Shown here in pieces: positions 40,534-42,233 of a DNA stretch of 42,233 bases; the first letter of the stretch is position 1; every line of letters begins with the position of its first letter. A program made the position numbers and the translations under genes. This DNA comes from Brevundimonas sp. Its GTDB lineage: Bacteria > Pseudomonadota > Alphaproteobacteria > Caulobacterales > Caulobacteraceae. Location: contig NZ_QFNM01000026.1 in NCBI RefSeq assembly GCF_003248455.1, positions 1 through 42,233 on the forward strand, written 5' to 3'. The notes below the pieces were generated by a model, which saw nothing but the letters and a program-made list of their open reading frames with translations, made no database searches and had not been told where the DNA came from.

Positions 40534-41364
40534 CTAGTCGATTCCGGGGCCATCCGAAGGCGGTCGCTCGTCGATCGGCCCCGCATAGTCCAGGTCCATC
40601 GTCAGGGGGTGGCGCCAGCCGGGGACGGCGTCGAACTTCGGCGCGCGCCTCAGATGCTGGGCCACCATCATCCCCAGCGGCGTGATCGGTTCGGGCAACG
40701 GCCTCAACCGGCCCTCCGCGTCGAAATAGTTGGGCGCCCAGCCCCCGTCGACCGCATGGGCGAAGTCGGCCGCCGTCGCCTCCGGCCCCAGATGACGCGC
40801 CCGCCAGTGATAGAGAAAGGCGCCGTATCGCGCGGATTCGCCCATCGGCTGGTCCATCAGCATCGCATGCGCCAGTCTGGTCGCCTCCCCGATGATGTCG
40901 GCGTCGCGCTGGGCGATCAACTGGGCCAGATCGTCCTCGGAGAGCGCCTCGTCATCGGCCTGGGCGGCCTTGGCGGGTTCGGCGCGATCCGCCAGTCGCG
41001 CCAACGCCTCGGCCGAGCGCACCAGAACCTGGGCCTCCTCGCCGCGACCCTGGACCAGCAGTCCGCCGGCGCGCTGCATCGCCTCCTCCACCGCCTTGCG
41101 GGGATCGACCGGCGGCGCCGGGGCGGTGTCGGCCGGCGTCGGCCCCGGCGTCGGGCCCATCCGCGCCGGCTCCAGTTCGCGATCCAGGCGCGAGGCGACG
41201 TCCTTTCGGCTCCATCCCTCGCGTTGCGACTTCTTCCTCAGATTGGCCAGGCCCACGTCGAACCGACGCGCCACGGACGCGCCGCTTTCTCCGGCCTCAT
41301 AGGCCGCGCGCACCCGTTTCCAGACCTCTGGGCCGCGATATTTTCTCAGACGATAATGTTCCAT
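40534..41364 (-). CDS. HTH-domain protein of unknown function (copy 2)
   Basis: A 276-residue protein. An HTH pattern opens it (about 8-55): VWKRVRAAYEAGESGASVARRFDV, then LRKKSQREGWSRKD. The protein at 3489-4352 has the same arrangement, VWDRARNDYLDG... and GGWRRID. A Pro-rich linker (about 70-92) and helical part follow, then a C-terminal half (165-276) with IGEATRLAHAMLMDQPMGESARYGAFLYHWRAR and GWAPNYFDAEG not found in copy 1. ATG 41364 is the first sensible start. Function unknown; a DNA-binding role is inference. It lies between rpoD and the repeat segment. Confidence 0.75.
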   Translation of the reverse strand: MEHYRLRKYRGPEVWKRVRAAYEAGESGASVARRFDVGLANLRKKSQREGWSRKDVASRLDRELEPARMGPTPGPTPADTAPAPPVDPRKAVEEAMQRAGGLLVQGRGEEAQVLVRSAEALARLADRAEPAKAAQADDEALSEDDLAQLIAQRDADIIGEATRLAHAMLMDQPMGESARYGAFLYHWRARHLGPEATAADFAHAVDGGWAPNYFDAEGRLRPLPEPITPLGMMVAQHLRRAPKFDAVPGWRHPLTMDLDYAGPIDERPPSDGPGID

Positions 41365-41514
41365 GGCGACATCCTGGTCTCCCGAGTCGCCAAAATCGGT
41401 CGCAGGCCGTCTCCGCAGTCGTCGGAATCCCACAGAATCCGTCGTCCAATTCTCTCCTGAGTCTCACGCCCTTCGGCCCTCGCTGGGCGCCCTGGTCGAT
41501 CCGGCCCGCCGAAC

Positions 41515-41547
41515 GAAAAAGGGGCGGCCCTTTCGGCGCCGCCCCTG
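41515..41547 (-). terminator. Rho-independent terminator after rpoD
   Basis: On the minus strand a GGGGCGGC stem pairs with GCCGCCCC around GCCGAAAGG and is followed by TTTTTCG. It stands 8 bases after the rpoD stop. Confidence 0.85.
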
Positions 41548-41554
41548 ATCGTCT

Positions 41555-42233
<679 letters not shown>

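Overview
The window reads as chromosomal DNA of a high-GC alphaproteobacterium of the Caulobacteraceae, most likely Brevundimonas or a close relative. The main support is a complete chemotaxis operon in the order known from Caulobacter (mcp, STAS/cheX, cheY, cheA, cheW, cheR, cheB, cheY, cheD, cheU-like). The GC-rich codon use, a caa3-type oxidase with a fused subunit I/III, a CarD/CdnL homologue and many ATGA, GTGA or TTGA stop/start overlaps agree with this. Genus assignment is inference.

Layout. 1-408 is the 3' end of thiC. 413-3324 is an accessory insert, visibly more AT-rich towards thiC, with a P-loop ATPase and a serine recombinase; the ATPase stop lies 4 bases from the thiC stop. 3489-5640 holds an HTH protein of unknown role, a FrnE-like DsbA oxidoreductase and a small DUF6894-like protein. 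5724-8882 has a Crp/Fnr regulator and a tightly overlapping PepSY / response regulator / histidine kinase operon. 9091-15929 is respiratory: a small exported protein, then a cox operon (lipoprotein cytochrome c, subunit II with CuA and cytochrome c, fused subunit I/III, small membrane protein), a divergent diheme cytochrome c, and a cytochrome b561 plus CtaG pair. A tRNA-Arg(CCU) follows.

16388-24859 is the chemotaxis operon, read leftwards. The receptor ends in a CheR-tethering pentapeptide; CheR and CheB/CheD adjust receptor modification; CheA and CheW signal to two CheY proteins. 25087-29860 carries a SUV3-like helicase coupled to an S4-domain protein, a YceI protein, a 7Fe ferredoxin (FdxA) and CarD. 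29973-33257 holds a hypothetical protein, a DUF3617 protein, ribosomal protein L28 and a lipoprotein M1 aminopeptidase. 33380-35263 is a DEAD-box RNA helicase with a hairpin-rich leader. 35481-38587 has a very short flagellar-rod-like protein, an HxlR regulator with an SDR enzyme, and divergent VOC and DUF1428 genes.

38598-40529 is a rearranged segment: two inverted copies of a ~185 bp intergenic repeat enclose a decayed extensin-like gene copy, a coiled-coil protein and an intact extensin-like lipoprotein gene. The window ends with a second HTH protein that resembles the first one, and the 3' part of rpoD.

The clearest candidates for something new are the ATPase/recombinase insert at thiC, the oxidase lacking the usual K-channel lysine, the minimal rod-like protein, and the extensin duplication framed by inverted repeats. 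None is proven to be a new system from sequence alone.
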